DNA of 64,000 nt, taken from VBCK01 sp036270655. Lineage in GTDB: Bacteria; Pseudomonadota; Gammaproteobacteria; Burkholderiales; Burkholderiaceae_F. The position numbers were made by a program, and so were the translations under genes. The DNA lies in NCBI GenBank assembly GCA_036270655.1, contig DATBCD010000019.1:1-64000 (forward strand), given 5' to 3'. This document shows, in pieces, positions 7,828-15,206 of the stretch. The notes under the pieces were generated by a model. The model made no database searches, had not been told where the DNA came from, and worked only from the letters and a program-made list of their open reading frames with translations. Numbering within the stretch: position 1 is the first letter of the stretch; the number at the start of each line of letters is the position of its first letter.

Positions 7828-9372
7828 TCAGCGCGCGCGCCGCGCCAGATTCTCGAAGTAGGCTGAAAGCGCCGAGCGTTCGTCGTCGGTGGGGTTGAAT
7901 CCGAGCGGCATGCGGCCGGCACCGGCCTGGGGCGACAGCCGAAAGACGATCTCGTCGATCAGCGTGCCATGCGGTGAAGGACGGGACTGCAGCAGGCCGG
8001 CCAGGACCGCCGGCCGGTCGAACGGCAGTGCCGGCCCTACGCCCTGCGTATGGCAGCCGATGCAGCGTTGCAGCAGCGGCGGCGAAGCGGGCGGCAGGCC
8101 CGCCATCGCATCGTCTGGCACCACGGCGGGCTGGCCCGCCGCAGCGCCGCCAGGTGCGAAGGCGGGCGCGGCGTGGCGCTGCCGGGCCAGGTATTCGCAC
8201 GTTCCGCCACGCGCATCGAAACCCTGCGACGCGCTGATCGCGAGCGGGCCGTCATCGCCGCGAAACGCCGCCCGCAGGAAGTATTGAGCGGGCCAGTCGG
8301 ACGAGGACTCTGGCATCGTGAAGTCGTAGGTGGATTTTTCGAGCGCGAGCGTCCAGTCCGCGGTGTCGATTCCAAAACCCTGCTCGGCGACGAACCGGAA
8401 CGCGTCCAGCGACTCCAGGCCGGCCGATCCCCCGTACCGGGCGCCCCTGGATCCTGCGCCCAGTGCGCGCATCCGCTTGAGTTCCTGCTGCCGCTGCATC
8501 GCTGCCTGGCTGTCGCGGACGAAGCTCGAGTAATCGACGTGTGCGCCGCGCCCGCCGCCTGCCGGCAGATAGGAGTCGACGCTGCCGCAGTCGTGCCGCA
8601 ACGCCGCCAGCAGCCAGACCCGGTACGCCTCGAACTGCGGACGCGATTGCAGCTGCTGGACGATGTTTTCGAAATTCAGTCGGCCCAGGAGCGTCGCGAG
8701 CTCGGCGTTTGGAGGCTCGTGCTCCGACCCCTCGTAGCGCGTCCGCGCCCCAGGACGGAAGGTTTCCGGATCAGCCAGGCGCGCGACATCCAGAAGGAAG
8801 CGGTAGCGCGGATGTGCCGGCTGCCCTTGCAGGAAGCGCTTCAGTCCGTCAGCCTCCTCGGGCACCAGCGGCGCGCGATATCTTTCCCCGTATGCCCCCG
8901 GCCACAGCGGATGCGTATCCCAGACCGGACGCGGCGGGTCGCCGTGGCATTTGCGGCATGCCTCGGGATTGGGCTCGGAGATGCGCGGGCTCCCTGCAGC
9001 GCCGGCGGTGTCGGCAAAGTCGATCTCCCGGAAGGAGAAAGCCTTCGATACGGGATCGAACTGCATCGTCTCGACGGCGTCGAAGCCCGGCAGGCGCGGA
9101 TCGCCGTTGAACGTGATAACCAGCCGGGCGTCGTCCCCGTAGAGAATGACGCGCGGGTTATCGAAGCTCGCTCCGTGCAGACTGCGGCTGCGGAACATCA
9201 GCGCGTATCGCGAGCGCAGCGCGCCGGGCAGAAGGGGCACCAGCGCTTCGACCGAGCGGACCTCGCGCTGCTCGATCAGGCGTTGCAGCGACGCGAAGTC
9301 CAGCGCGGCCCCCGGCAGCGGGTGCGCAAGGACAAACGCGGCGAACAGGAACGTATAAGGCCGCAACCGCAC
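7828..9372 (-). CDS. large secreted protein with two c-type haem motifs
   Basis: A 514-residue protein that I do not recognise as a named family. It has a signal peptide (FAAFVLAHPLPGAALD) and two c-haem attachment motifs far apart: CRKCH near residue 147, in a context like EPNPEACRKCHGDPPRP, and CIGCH near residue 435 (LLQRCIGCHTQGVGPALPF). The C-terminal part reads as a cytochrome c-like domain with a candidate Met ligand in GRMPLGFNPTDDERSAL. The central 250 residues carry no motif I can name. A diffusible or membrane-peripheral periplasmic electron carrier or haem enzyme is the likely class. It converges with the SCO-like gene. Confidence 0.75.
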   Translation of the reverse strand: MRLRPYTFLFAAFVLAHPLPGAALDFASLQRLIEQREVRSVEALVPLLPGALRSRYALMFRSRSLHGASFDNPRVILYGDDARLVITFNGDPRLPGFDAVETMQFDPVSKAFSFREIDFADTAGAAGSPRISEPNPEACRKCHGDPPRPVWDTHPLWPGAYGERYRAPLVPEEADGLKRFLQGQPAHPRYRFLLDVARLADPETFRPGARTRYEGSEHEPPNAELATLLGRLNFENIVQQLQSRPQFEAYRVWLLAALRHDCGSVDSYLPAGGGRGAHVDYSSFVRDSQAAMQRQQELKRMRALGAGSRGARYGGSAGLESLDAFRFVAEQGFGIDTADWTLALEKSTYDFTMPESSSDWPAQYFLRAAFRGDDGPLAISASQGFDARGGTCEYLARQRHAAPAFAPGGAAAGQPAVVPDDAMAGLPPASPPLLQRCIGCHTQGVGPALPFDRPAVLAGLLQSRPSPHGTLIDEIVFRLSPQAGAGRMPLGFNPTDDERSALSAYFENLARRAR

Positions 9373-9697
9373 GCGCGCCCTTGAACCGACGGTGCGGGGC
9401 GATCGGCCGCGCCCCGACCATCGGGGCGGGCAGGCCCGCGCCCCCCACTATCGTTCGAAGCGTAGGGACGCGGTGACCGGAAAAGCGCGCGAAACGGGCG
9501 CTTGCATCGCGCCTCAGTCCACCCTGGGGCTCGCGAGTGCTCCGCCCGCCTCGAGGCTTCGATTCAGCCCGCGCTCAAGTCTCAAGGGGATGTGAGCGAC
9601 CGGCAGCTCATCGCGTGCGGCAGCGTGGTCACGAGGTGGGTCTAGACTAGGGGCCAAGTCGAATCAGGCCGCATGCCGCGGCGTTTGGGAGGTCATC
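9373..9697. other. intergenic stretch with stacked GC-rich hairpins
   Basis: A divergent spacer between the di-haem gene (minus) and the HiPIP gene (plus). Positions 9410-9428 hold a perfect 8-bp inverted repeat (CGCCCCGA, loop CCA, TCGGGGCG). Its left arm can also pair with GGGGCG at 9396-9401, and a further GCGGGC/GCCCGC pair lies at 9426-9439. On the minus strand this sits directly in the 5' leader of the di-haem gene. I see no convincing promoter boxes or small gene. Confidence 0.4.
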
Positions 9698-10012
9698 ATG
9701 CAGCACAAACGTAGAACGTTCCTGATTAACGCGGGCGGCGCCGCGTCCGCTCTGGCGGCCTCGCGCTTCAGTCTGGCTCAAGGTGGCGTGCCGGTGTCCG
9801 AGAGCGATCCCATGGCGATGGCGCTGGGCTTCAGGACCGATGCGACAAAAGCGGACAAGGCCAAGTATCCGAATTACGCGCCCGGCCAGATGTGCGGCGG
9901 TTGCCAGCTTTATCTCGGCAAGCCTGGCGACGCCACAGGCCCGTGTTCGCTCTTTCAAAACAAGCTCGTTCCGGCCAAGGGGTGGTGCAGCGCGTGGGCC
10001 AAGAAAGCCTGA
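9698..10012 (+). CDS. high-potential iron-sulfur protein (HiPIP)
   Basis: A 104-residue periplasmic electron carrier. The N terminus has a Tat-like signal (KRRTFLINAGGAASALAAS). The four cluster ligands appear in the family pattern: MCGGCQLY (two Cys, C-x2-C), then GPCSLF, then GWCSAW, with the aromatic residues that shield the [4Fe-4S] cluster. HiPIPs shuttle electrons between cytochrome bc1 and terminal oxidases or photosynthetic reaction centres; no reaction-centre genes are present here. Its last codons overlap the probable start of selO. The nearby SCO-like and haem proteins make this a small redox neighbourhood. Confidence 0.93.
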   Translation: MQHKRRTFLINAGGAASALAASRFSLAQGGVPVSESDPMAMALGFRTDATKADKAKYPNYAPGQMCGGCQLYLGKPGDATGPCSLFQNKLVPAKGWCSAWAKKA

Positions 10013-11493
10013 ACCATCTGCTGCCGATCGCCTCGTTTTCCAACAGCTACGCCCTGCTACCGGAGCGTTTCTTCGTCCGGCTGGGACCTACTCCGGTTGC
10101 CAGGCCGCGGCTGCTGATGATCAACCGGCCGCTCGCCGAGGAATTGGGGCTGGGAATTTCGGCGCTGGATGAGGACGCGCTCGCCGAGATTTTCAGCGGC
10201 AATCGGATTCCGGCCGGAGCCGAGCCGCTCAGCATGGCCTATGCGGGGCACCAGTTCGGCAGCTTCGTTCCGCAGCTGGGCGACGGCCGGGCGATCCTGG
10301 TGGGCGAAGTCGTCGACCGCGCCGGTGTTCGTCGCGACATCCAGTTGAAGGGGGCTGGACGCACTCCCTTTTCCCGGAATGGAGACGGACGTGCCGCGCT
10401 GGGTCCGGTGCTGCGTGAGTACATTGTCAGCGAAGCCATGCACGCGCTCGGTATCCCGGCCACCCGCGCACTGGCTGCCGTGGCCACTGGCGAACCCGTC
10501 TTCCGCGAACGCCCCCTTCCGGGAGCGATATTGACGCGGGTGGCGGCCAGTCACGTCCGGGTGGGAACGTTCGAGTTCTTCGCAGCTCGCTGCGATGACG
10601 ACGCGGTACGGCGCCTTGCCGACTACGTCGTGAACCGTCATTACCCGGAGGCAATGGACGACGAGCGCCCCTACCTGGCGCTGCTGCGTTGCGTAGCGCA
10701 GCGACAGGCCTGGCTGGTTGCGCGCTGGATGTCGGTCGGCTTTGTCCACGGCGTGATGAACACGGACAACATGGCCGTTTCGGGCGAGACCATCGACTTC
10801 GGACCGTGCGCGTTCGTCGAATCCTATGATCCTGCAGCCGTGTTCAGCTCGATCGACGGATTCGGCCGCTATGCCTTGGCCAATCAATGGCGGGCTGCGC
10901 ACTGGAACATCGCGCGCTTCGCCGAAGCGCTGATCCCGATCATCGATCCTGACCCCAAGCGAGCCATCGAGCTCGCGCGTGAGGAGCTGGCCGCATTTCG
11001 CGCTGTCTACGAGCGCGAATGGCTTGCCGCCATGCGCGGCAAGCTGGGGTTCACCCTCGCCCAGGACGGTGACCGCGAGTTGGTCGACGACCTGCTCGAT
11101 CTCATGCACTCCAGCCAGGCGGATTTCACACTGACGTTTCGCCGCCTTTGCGACGCCGTGGATCTGGCGCAGAACGCGGGACCGCGAGACCTGTTTTCCG
11201 ACCCCGCCGCCTACGACCGCTGGGCAATCGGTTGGCGCAAGCGCCTGGCGCATGAGGCCCGGTCAACCGAGGCAATTGCCCGCGCAATGCGCCAGCGCAA
11301 CCCGGCCTTCATCCCGCGCAACCACCGCGTCGAACAGGCGCTCGAGGCGGCCATTGAGCGCGATGACTTCGAGCCCTTCCTGGCACTGCTCGAAGTGCTT
11401 TCCCGGCCTTACGACGACCAAAGCGCCCGGATGGAGTACACCTTGCCCGCGCGGCCCCATGAGCGCGTCGTGCAGACATTCTGCGGCACCTAA
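9994..11493 (+). CDS. selO: protein adenylyltransferase SelO
   Basis: A pseudokinase-fold enzyme (UPF0061/YdiU) that transfers AMP to Ser/Thr/Tyr of proteins, linked in E. coli to redox homeostasis. Conserved elements are seen in order: LGDGRAILVGEV, the nucleotide-binding stretch KGAGRTPFSRNGDGRAALGP, the catalytic-loop region HGVMNTDNMAVSGETIDFGP and a C-terminal Cys (FCGT end). The 499-residue length is typical. The GTG at 9994 lies inside the 3' end of the HiPIP gene, with AAGGGG 11 bases upstream, and gives GQESLNHLLPIASFSNSY, a normal family N terminus. The longer ORF upstream is out-of-frame HiPIP sequence. The overlap implies co-expression of SelO with the HiPIP. Confidence 0.95.
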   Translation: MGQESLNHLLPIASFSNSYALLPERFFVRLGPTPVARPRLLMINRPLAEELGLGISALDEDALAEIFSGNRIPAGAEPLSMAYAGHQFGSFVPQLGDGRAILVGEVVDRAGVRRDIQLKGAGRTPFSRNGDGRAALGPVLREYIVSEAMHALGIPATRALAAVATGEPVFRERPLPGAILTRVAASHVRVGTFEFFAARCDDDAVRRLADYVVNRHYPEAMDDERPYLALLRCVAQRQAWLVARWMSVGFVHGVMNTDNMAVSGETIDFGPCAFVESYDPAAVFSSIDGFGRYALANQWRAAHWNIARFAEALIPIIDPDPKRAIELAREELAAFRAVYEREWLAAMRGKLGFTLAQDGDRELVDDLLDLMHSSQADFTLTFRRLCDAVDLAQNAGPRDLFSDPAAYDRWAIGWRKRLAHEARSTEAIARAMRQRNPAFIPRNHRVEQALEAAIERDDFEPFLALLEVLSRPYDDQSARMEYTLPARPHERVVQTFCGT

Positions 11494-11548
11494 GGGAGCC
11501 TTGAGCGCTGACCGCGCACCGAGCGCCCAAGCGAATGTCGGAGCCGGA

Positions 11549-12988
11549 CTACCTGCGTGGTTCTTGCCCCGGTGCGAAGAACCCGATATCCAGCGTATTT
11601 CCTTCGGCCTGGGCGCCAGCGCGGCCGACGTGGAGGAAGTCCGGCGTGCCGTTCGGGTCGCTGTGCGTGGCGAACTGCGGATAGAGGATCGGATTGCCGA
11701 ACGAGTCGGTGTTGCTGGGATCCGCGGTCACGTTGAAGAAGTCGCAAACGCTGTCGAAGTTGCCAGCGGCGCGGATGAAATCGTTGATCGCGTTGTGCGC
11801 CTGGTACGTCGCCTCGGTCGTGCCGGCCTGGCCGACATTTGAGATCAGCGTCGCCCCGATCGCGTTGATGCCCTTCGAATGCAGCGTCGCGACCATCGAC
11901 TGCAGCGATGCGATGCTCTGGGCCGGCGGAATGCCGTCGCCGATATCGTTGGTGCCGGCGTAGAAAAGGACATCGGTGACGCCGCTGACGCCCAGGATGT
12001 CGCGGCTGAAGCGCTCGGGCAGGACCTGCAACAGCGGGCGCCTCTGTCCCGGCTGGTTCGGAATCGCCGCGGTATCGCCGCCGATGACTTCGTTGACGAC
12101 CGAGACGTGGCGCCCGTAGGCGGCATGCAGGCGCCTGGACATCCAGTTCAGGAACCGATCGTTCTGATCTGGCGTCGTAATCGAACCATCCACCGACGAG
12201 CTGCCGGCACCGACAAGGACGCGCGTATCGGCCGGCGCCATCACGTCGACCGCATTGACGAAGAACCATGACGAGGTCTCGAACGGGAACGCGGCGTCCG
12301 AATCGTCTTCGGCGTGATCGCCGCTGTTCGGGGCCCCGAGGAAGGATTCCTGCAACGCGGTGCCATGGTAGGTCATCGGCCCGCTCGAGCCGGGGATGTA
12401 CATCGAGATCGCGAGGTTGCGGCCTTCGAGCACGGGGCTCACTTGATCCGGGCCGTCGCCATCCACGCCGTGGGTCCAATCCAGCTGAACCGGATCGCTC
12501 CAGACCAGCGCCCCGGCGGCCACGGTGACCGAGGTCCGGCCGGAGAATGTCAGGACCCGGTTGGTGCCAGCGACCGTGGCGCCGGAGAACGACTGCAGGC
12601 CGATCGCGACTTTGCCGAACGTGACCGCCTGCGGGCCCCAGGTATTGGACAGCCGCACCCGCATCGTGTCGCCCCACAGGTCGGGTTTCAGGATCATCCG
12701 CACGGTCTGGTTCTGTGCCTGCGGCAGCGCCGGCGCGGTGAAGGGAAACGCGAAGTTGACCAGAGCGGGCGCAGTGCTTCCCTTCCAGGTATTGACCGGC
12801 GCGGTGCTCCACGTTGCCACCCATTTGCTGTTGCCGTCATTGCCGCTGGCCGCGAAGGCGGCAAGCGGACAGGACACGCCGAGCGCCACCGCAACCGCCA
12901 GGCAGGTTGCGGCGCGCAGGATCGATGCCGGCACCTTGCTTGTACCGCAGGGGGTCGCAGCGTTCTTCAGAGATAAAGGACTCGTCAT
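11549..12988 (-). CDS. secreted SGNH/GDSL-type esterase (variant block I)
   Basis: A 479-residue exported hydrolase. The start at 12988 is set by AAGGAGAC immediately upstream, and a signal peptide ends near PLAAFAAS. An N-terminal beta-rich domain (WVATWSTAP ...) precedes an SGNH core: block I VGAGSSSVDGS, block II VNEVIGGDTAA, block III FYAGTNDIGDG and block V DFLHVG. The normal GDS of block I reads GSS, so the Ser is kept but the Asp is replaced. The gene at 56045-57415 is a clear paralogue with a standard GDSITDG. The family acts on acyl esters or acetylated polysaccharides; the substrate is unknown. It is convergent with selO. Confidence 0.88.
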   Translation of the reverse strand: MTSPLSLKNAATPCGTSKVPASILRAATCLAVAVALGVSCPLAAFAASGNDGNSKWVATWSTAPVNTWKGSTAPALVNFAFPFTAPALPQAQNQTVRMILKPDLWGDTMRVRLSNTWGPQAVTFGKVAIGLQSFSGATVAGTNRVLTFSGRTSVTVAAGALVWSDPVQLDWTHGVDGDGPDQVSPVLEGRNLAISMYIPGSSGPMTYHGTALQESFLGAPNSGDHAEDDSDAAFPFETSSWFFVNAVDVMAPADTRVLVGAGSSSVDGSITTPDQNDRFLNWMSRRLHAAYGRHVSVVNEVIGGDTAAIPNQPGQRRPLLQVLPERFSRDILGVSGVTDVLFYAGTNDIGDGIPPAQSIASLQSMVATLHSKGINAIGATLISNVGQAGTTEATYQAHNAINDFIRAAGNFDSVCDFFNVTADPSNTDSFGNPILYPQFATHSDPNGTPDFLHVGRAGAQAEGNTLDIGFFAPGQEPRR

Positions 12989-13260
12989 GCCCGTCTCCTT
13001 GTTGTCGTTATGAGTGCCAGGCGCCTGCAACTAGGCAGTTGTCAGCCGCTTCGGTCCGCCCCAGTGCATCGAGGGGCACGAGGGCGCGCGATTCTCGCAC
13101 CGGCCTTTCCGCGCCAGCAATGGTGGCATTGAGCTGAGTGATACGCCGGGGGAAATTCGCAGCGCACTAGGTCGATCAGCCGCCGCTACAAAGTATTCGT
13201 TGGAGTTCGAAGTCCCATGCCGACGCCTCCGGAAACGGCGTCGCGCGAATTCGGCGCCTC

Positions 13261-13289
13261 TTGACTTCATAGATAGGTTAATTCACAAT
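13261..13289 (+). promoter_or_regulatory. putative sigma-70 promoter of the arsR operon
   Basis: TTGACT at 13261-13266 and CACAAT at 13284-13289 are spaced by 17 bases. A start about 7 bases further on falls on or next to the ATG at 13297, and there is no Shine-Dalgarno, so the message may be leaderless. Direct repeats GGTTAAT at 13276-13282 and 13292-13298 flank the -10 and are candidate operator half-sites. Confidence 0.4.
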
Positions 13290-13296
13290 CCGGTTA

Positions 13297-13626
13297 ATGC
13301 AAAACCTGAACCCGATATTCAACGCGCTCGCCGACCCGACGCGCCGGGCGATCCTTGCTCGACTGGCTCAGGGAGAGGCGAACGTTGGGACATTGGCCGA
13401 GCCGTTCGAGATTTCCGCGCCCGCGATTTCGCGCCACCTCAGGGTGCTGGAAGAGGCCGCGCTTATCTCCAATGAGCGCCGCGGCAAGCAGAGAGTCTGC
13501 CGGCTGAACCGGGAGACGCTGGCGCGAGCCCAGGAGTGGTTCGACTTCAGCCGGCGGTTCTGGAGCGGAAGCTTCGACCGTCTTGACAGCCACTTGAAAA
13601 GGCCGTCGCAGGAGAAAGGGCAGTGA
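13297..13626 (+). CDS. ArsR-family winged-helix regulator
   Basis: A 109-residue DNA-binding repressor. The winged helix spans about residues 5-85, with FNALADPTRRAILARLAQ at the start and the recognition helix in SAPAISRHLRVLEEAALI. No CxC or other metal-binding motif is seen, so it belongs to the non-metal ArsR group that is typically paired with AHSA1 proteins. It is first in a three-gene operon and overlaps the next gene by GTGA. No ribosome-binding site precedes its ATG. Autoregulation from the promoter just upstream is inferred. Confidence 0.9.
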   Translation: MQNLNPIFNALADPTRRAILARLAQGEANVGTLAEPFEISAPAISRHLRVLEEAALISNERRGKQRVCRLNRETLARAQEWFDFSRRFWSGSFDRLDSHLKRPSQEKGQ

Positions 13627-14072
13627 ATGTGACGGAAGACACCACCCTCGTAATCACACGCTTGTTCGAGGCTTCGCCGGCGCGCGTGTTCGATGCCTGG
13701 CTCACACGTGAGGAATGGCAATCCTGGATCGGACCGGAAGGCGTCGATTGCGTCGTCTTTCTGCTCGAACCTCATATCGGGGGCCGATACAGACTCGAAA
13801 TGCACATGCCCGCCGGAGGACCGATCGCAGTTGCAGGCGTTTTCAGGATCATCGACCCACCCCACACGTTGAGCTTCACGTGGGGACCGGAAGGCGATGC
13901 CTCCCGGCAGAGTTTGGTGACGCTCACGTTCACCGAACGCGAGGGCAAGACCGAATTGACCCTTCGCCAGGTGGGCCTGGGAAGCGCCGCCAGCCGCGAT
14001 CAGTTTCGACAGGGATGGAACAGCGCCTTGAACAAGCTCGCCCGCCATGTTGCGCTGGAGCAAAGCCGATGA
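13623..14072 (+). CDS. AHSA1/SRPBCC-domain protein
   Basis: A 149-residue START/Bet v 1-like (SRPBCC) protein. Family features are the opening TTLVITRLFEASPARVFDAW, the central GGRYRLEMH, HTLSFTWGPEG, and the closing FRQGWNSALNKLARHV. These proteins bind hydrophobic ligands in a central cavity; a specific function cannot be given. The start is GTG at 13623 within the ArsR stop region, with GGAGAAAGGGCA upstream. A second GTG at 13629 is possible. The ArsR-AHSA1 pairing recurs in many bacteria, where the AHSA1 partner may be the ligand sensor or effector. Confidence 0.9.
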   Translation: MNVTEDTTLVITRLFEASPARVFDAWLTREEWQSWIGPEGVDCVVFLLEPHIGGRYRLEMHMPAGGPIAVAGVFRIIDPPHTLSFTWGPEGDASRQSLVTLTFTEREGKTELTLRQVGLGSAASRDQFRQGWNSALNKLARHVALEQSR

Positions 14073-14728
14073 CTGTCCGGATCAGCACGTTTGCGTGGGT
14101 GCCTCCTGTCGCGCAAGGTCTGGTTCGTGACCTCAGAGTGCGTTGGGCGCTCGAGGAAGCCGGCCTGCCCTATGACGAACGACCGGTAAGACTGGGCGAC
14201 CATTCGGCGCCAGACTATGTCGCGCTGCAGCCGTTCGGGCAGATTCCGGCTTACCAGGAAGATGGGTTGACCTTGTTCGAGTCGGGCGCCATCGTCCTGC
14301 ACATCGCCGAACGTTGCCAAACACTGCTGCCCGCGGAGCCGAAAAGGCGCGCCCGGGCCAAGACCTGGATGTTTGCCGCTCTCAATACGGTTGAGCCGCC
14401 GATAATGTTCTTGAACTGGCTGCAACAGATGAACAGCGCGGAGGGCAACGCGCTGCGCAAGCCGGTCAATGATTGGGTGCAGAAACGGCTGCACAGCCTG
14501 GGCGATTGGCTGAACGACCGCTCGTATCTGGAAGATCGGTTTACCGCCGCCGACCTTCTGATGAGCACAGTCCTGCGCATCCTTCAGACGACCGATCTGG
14601 TCAGCGCCATCCCTTCGCTCGCCGCCTATCACTCGCGCTGCGAAGGCCGCCCGGCCTTTCAAAGGGCGCTGAGCGCCCAGATGGCGACGTTCCAAGAAAG
14701 CGAGCCGTCTCTTCAACATTCGCGTTAG
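14069..14728 (+). CDS. glutathione S-transferase family protein
   Basis: A 219-residue cytoplasmic GST. The thioredoxin-fold N domain contains LRVRWALEEAGLPYDERPV, the cis-Pro loop FGQIPAYQEDG and the glutathione gamma-Glu-binding ESGAIVLHIAE. The all-helical C domain includes LEDRFTAADLLMSTVLRIL (N-capping box). The start ATG overlaps the AHSA1 stop as ATGA, so all three genes of this operon are translationally coupled. A detoxification role controlled by the ArsR regulator is inferred. Confidence 0.92.
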   Translation: MTVRISTFAWVPPVAQGLVRDLRVRWALEEAGLPYDERPVRLGDHSAPDYVALQPFGQIPAYQEDGLTLFESGAIVLHIAERCQTLLPAEPKRRARAKTWMFAALNTVEPPIMFLNWLQQMNSAEGNALRKPVNDWVQKRLHSLGDWLNDRSYLEDRFTAADLLMSTVLRILQTTDLVSAIPSLAAYHSRCEGRPAFQRALSAQMATFQESEPSLQHSR

Positions 14729-14763
14729 AGGACTGGCGGCGAACAACAGGTGAACGGAATGTG

Positions 14764-14797
14764 AAAAAAAAAGAGGGCCTGCATCGCGGCAAGCCCT
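14764..14797 (-). terminator. rho-independent terminator of tRNA-Arg
   Basis: On the minus strand, AGGGCTTGC and GCAGGCCCT form a 9-bp stem with one G-U pair and a 6-base loop. A run of nine T (14764-14772) follows after one or two bases. It begins about 10 bases beyond the CCA end of the tRNA. Confidence 0.85.
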
Positions 14798-14806
14798 TGT
14801 TTTGGA

Positions 14807-14883
14807 TGGCGCGCCCGGCAGGATTCGAACCCACGACCCCTTGGTTCGTAGCCAAGTACTCTATCCAACTGAGCTACGGGCGC
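14807..14883 (-). tRNA. tRNA-Arg (anticodon ACG)
   Basis: The reverse complement folds as a complete cloverleaf of 77 bases including an encoded CCA. The acceptor stem is GCGCCCG/CGGGCGC, the D-arm starts GCTCAGTTGGATAGAGT, the anticodon stem is CTTGG/CCAAG around loop CTACGAA (anticodon ACG), and the T-loop is TTCGAAT. The discriminator is G, followed by CCA. It has its own promoter and terminator and is not part of the flanking operons. Confidence 0.97.
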
Positions 14884-15206
14884 GCGCAAAACCAATTTTA
14901 CATGACCACTCGCCCGGGGTCAGATTGCAGCCGCAAACCAGTCCGGTCGGCCTGATTCGGGCGGCACGCAGTACCCGAAACACCGCCACGTTAACGGCGC
15001 GTGAACCCGAAATTTCTGGATCCTTAGGCTTTGCAATCCCTCGGCAACTGAGGCGGGAGCAGCTCAGGGCTAGCCTAAGATAGCCTCCGCCCGGAGGCTT
15101 GCACGCACCTTTTTGCCGGCATCGCGGAACCCTGCCGTCCTCGCCCGGATCCAACCACCTTCGACCGGACGGCCGAACGCAACGATCTACTCTTTCGGAA
15201 CACGTG
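14884..15206. other. intergenic stretch between tRNA-Arg and mdtA
   Basis: Holds the tRNA promoter on the minus side and the leader of the efflux operon on the plus side. A 7-bp inverted repeat (AGCCTCC, loop GCCC, GGAGGCT) lies at 15082-15099, about 110 bases before mdtA, with a T5 run some 12 bases after it. It is a weak terminator or attenuator candidate. No regulator gene and no small ORF that I trust are present. Confidence 0.4.
14895..14923 (-). promoter_or_regulatory. putative tRNA-Arg promoter
   Basis: On the minus strand, CTGACC (14918-14923) and TAAAAT (14895-14900) are spaced by 17 bases. The -10 lies 11 bases before the mature 5' end of the tRNA, which fits a sigma-70 promoter for a single tRNA gene. 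Confidence 0.55.

Noticed and set aside
8050..9384. 444-codon plus-strand frame opposite the di-haem gene
   Set aside because: No motif or ribosome-binding site; the minus-strand frame has a signal peptide and two CxxCH motifs.
14807..15206. tRNA-Arg as an integration site for a genomic island
   Set aside because: No integrase, no repeated tRNA 3' end and no change of gene type or base composition on either side.
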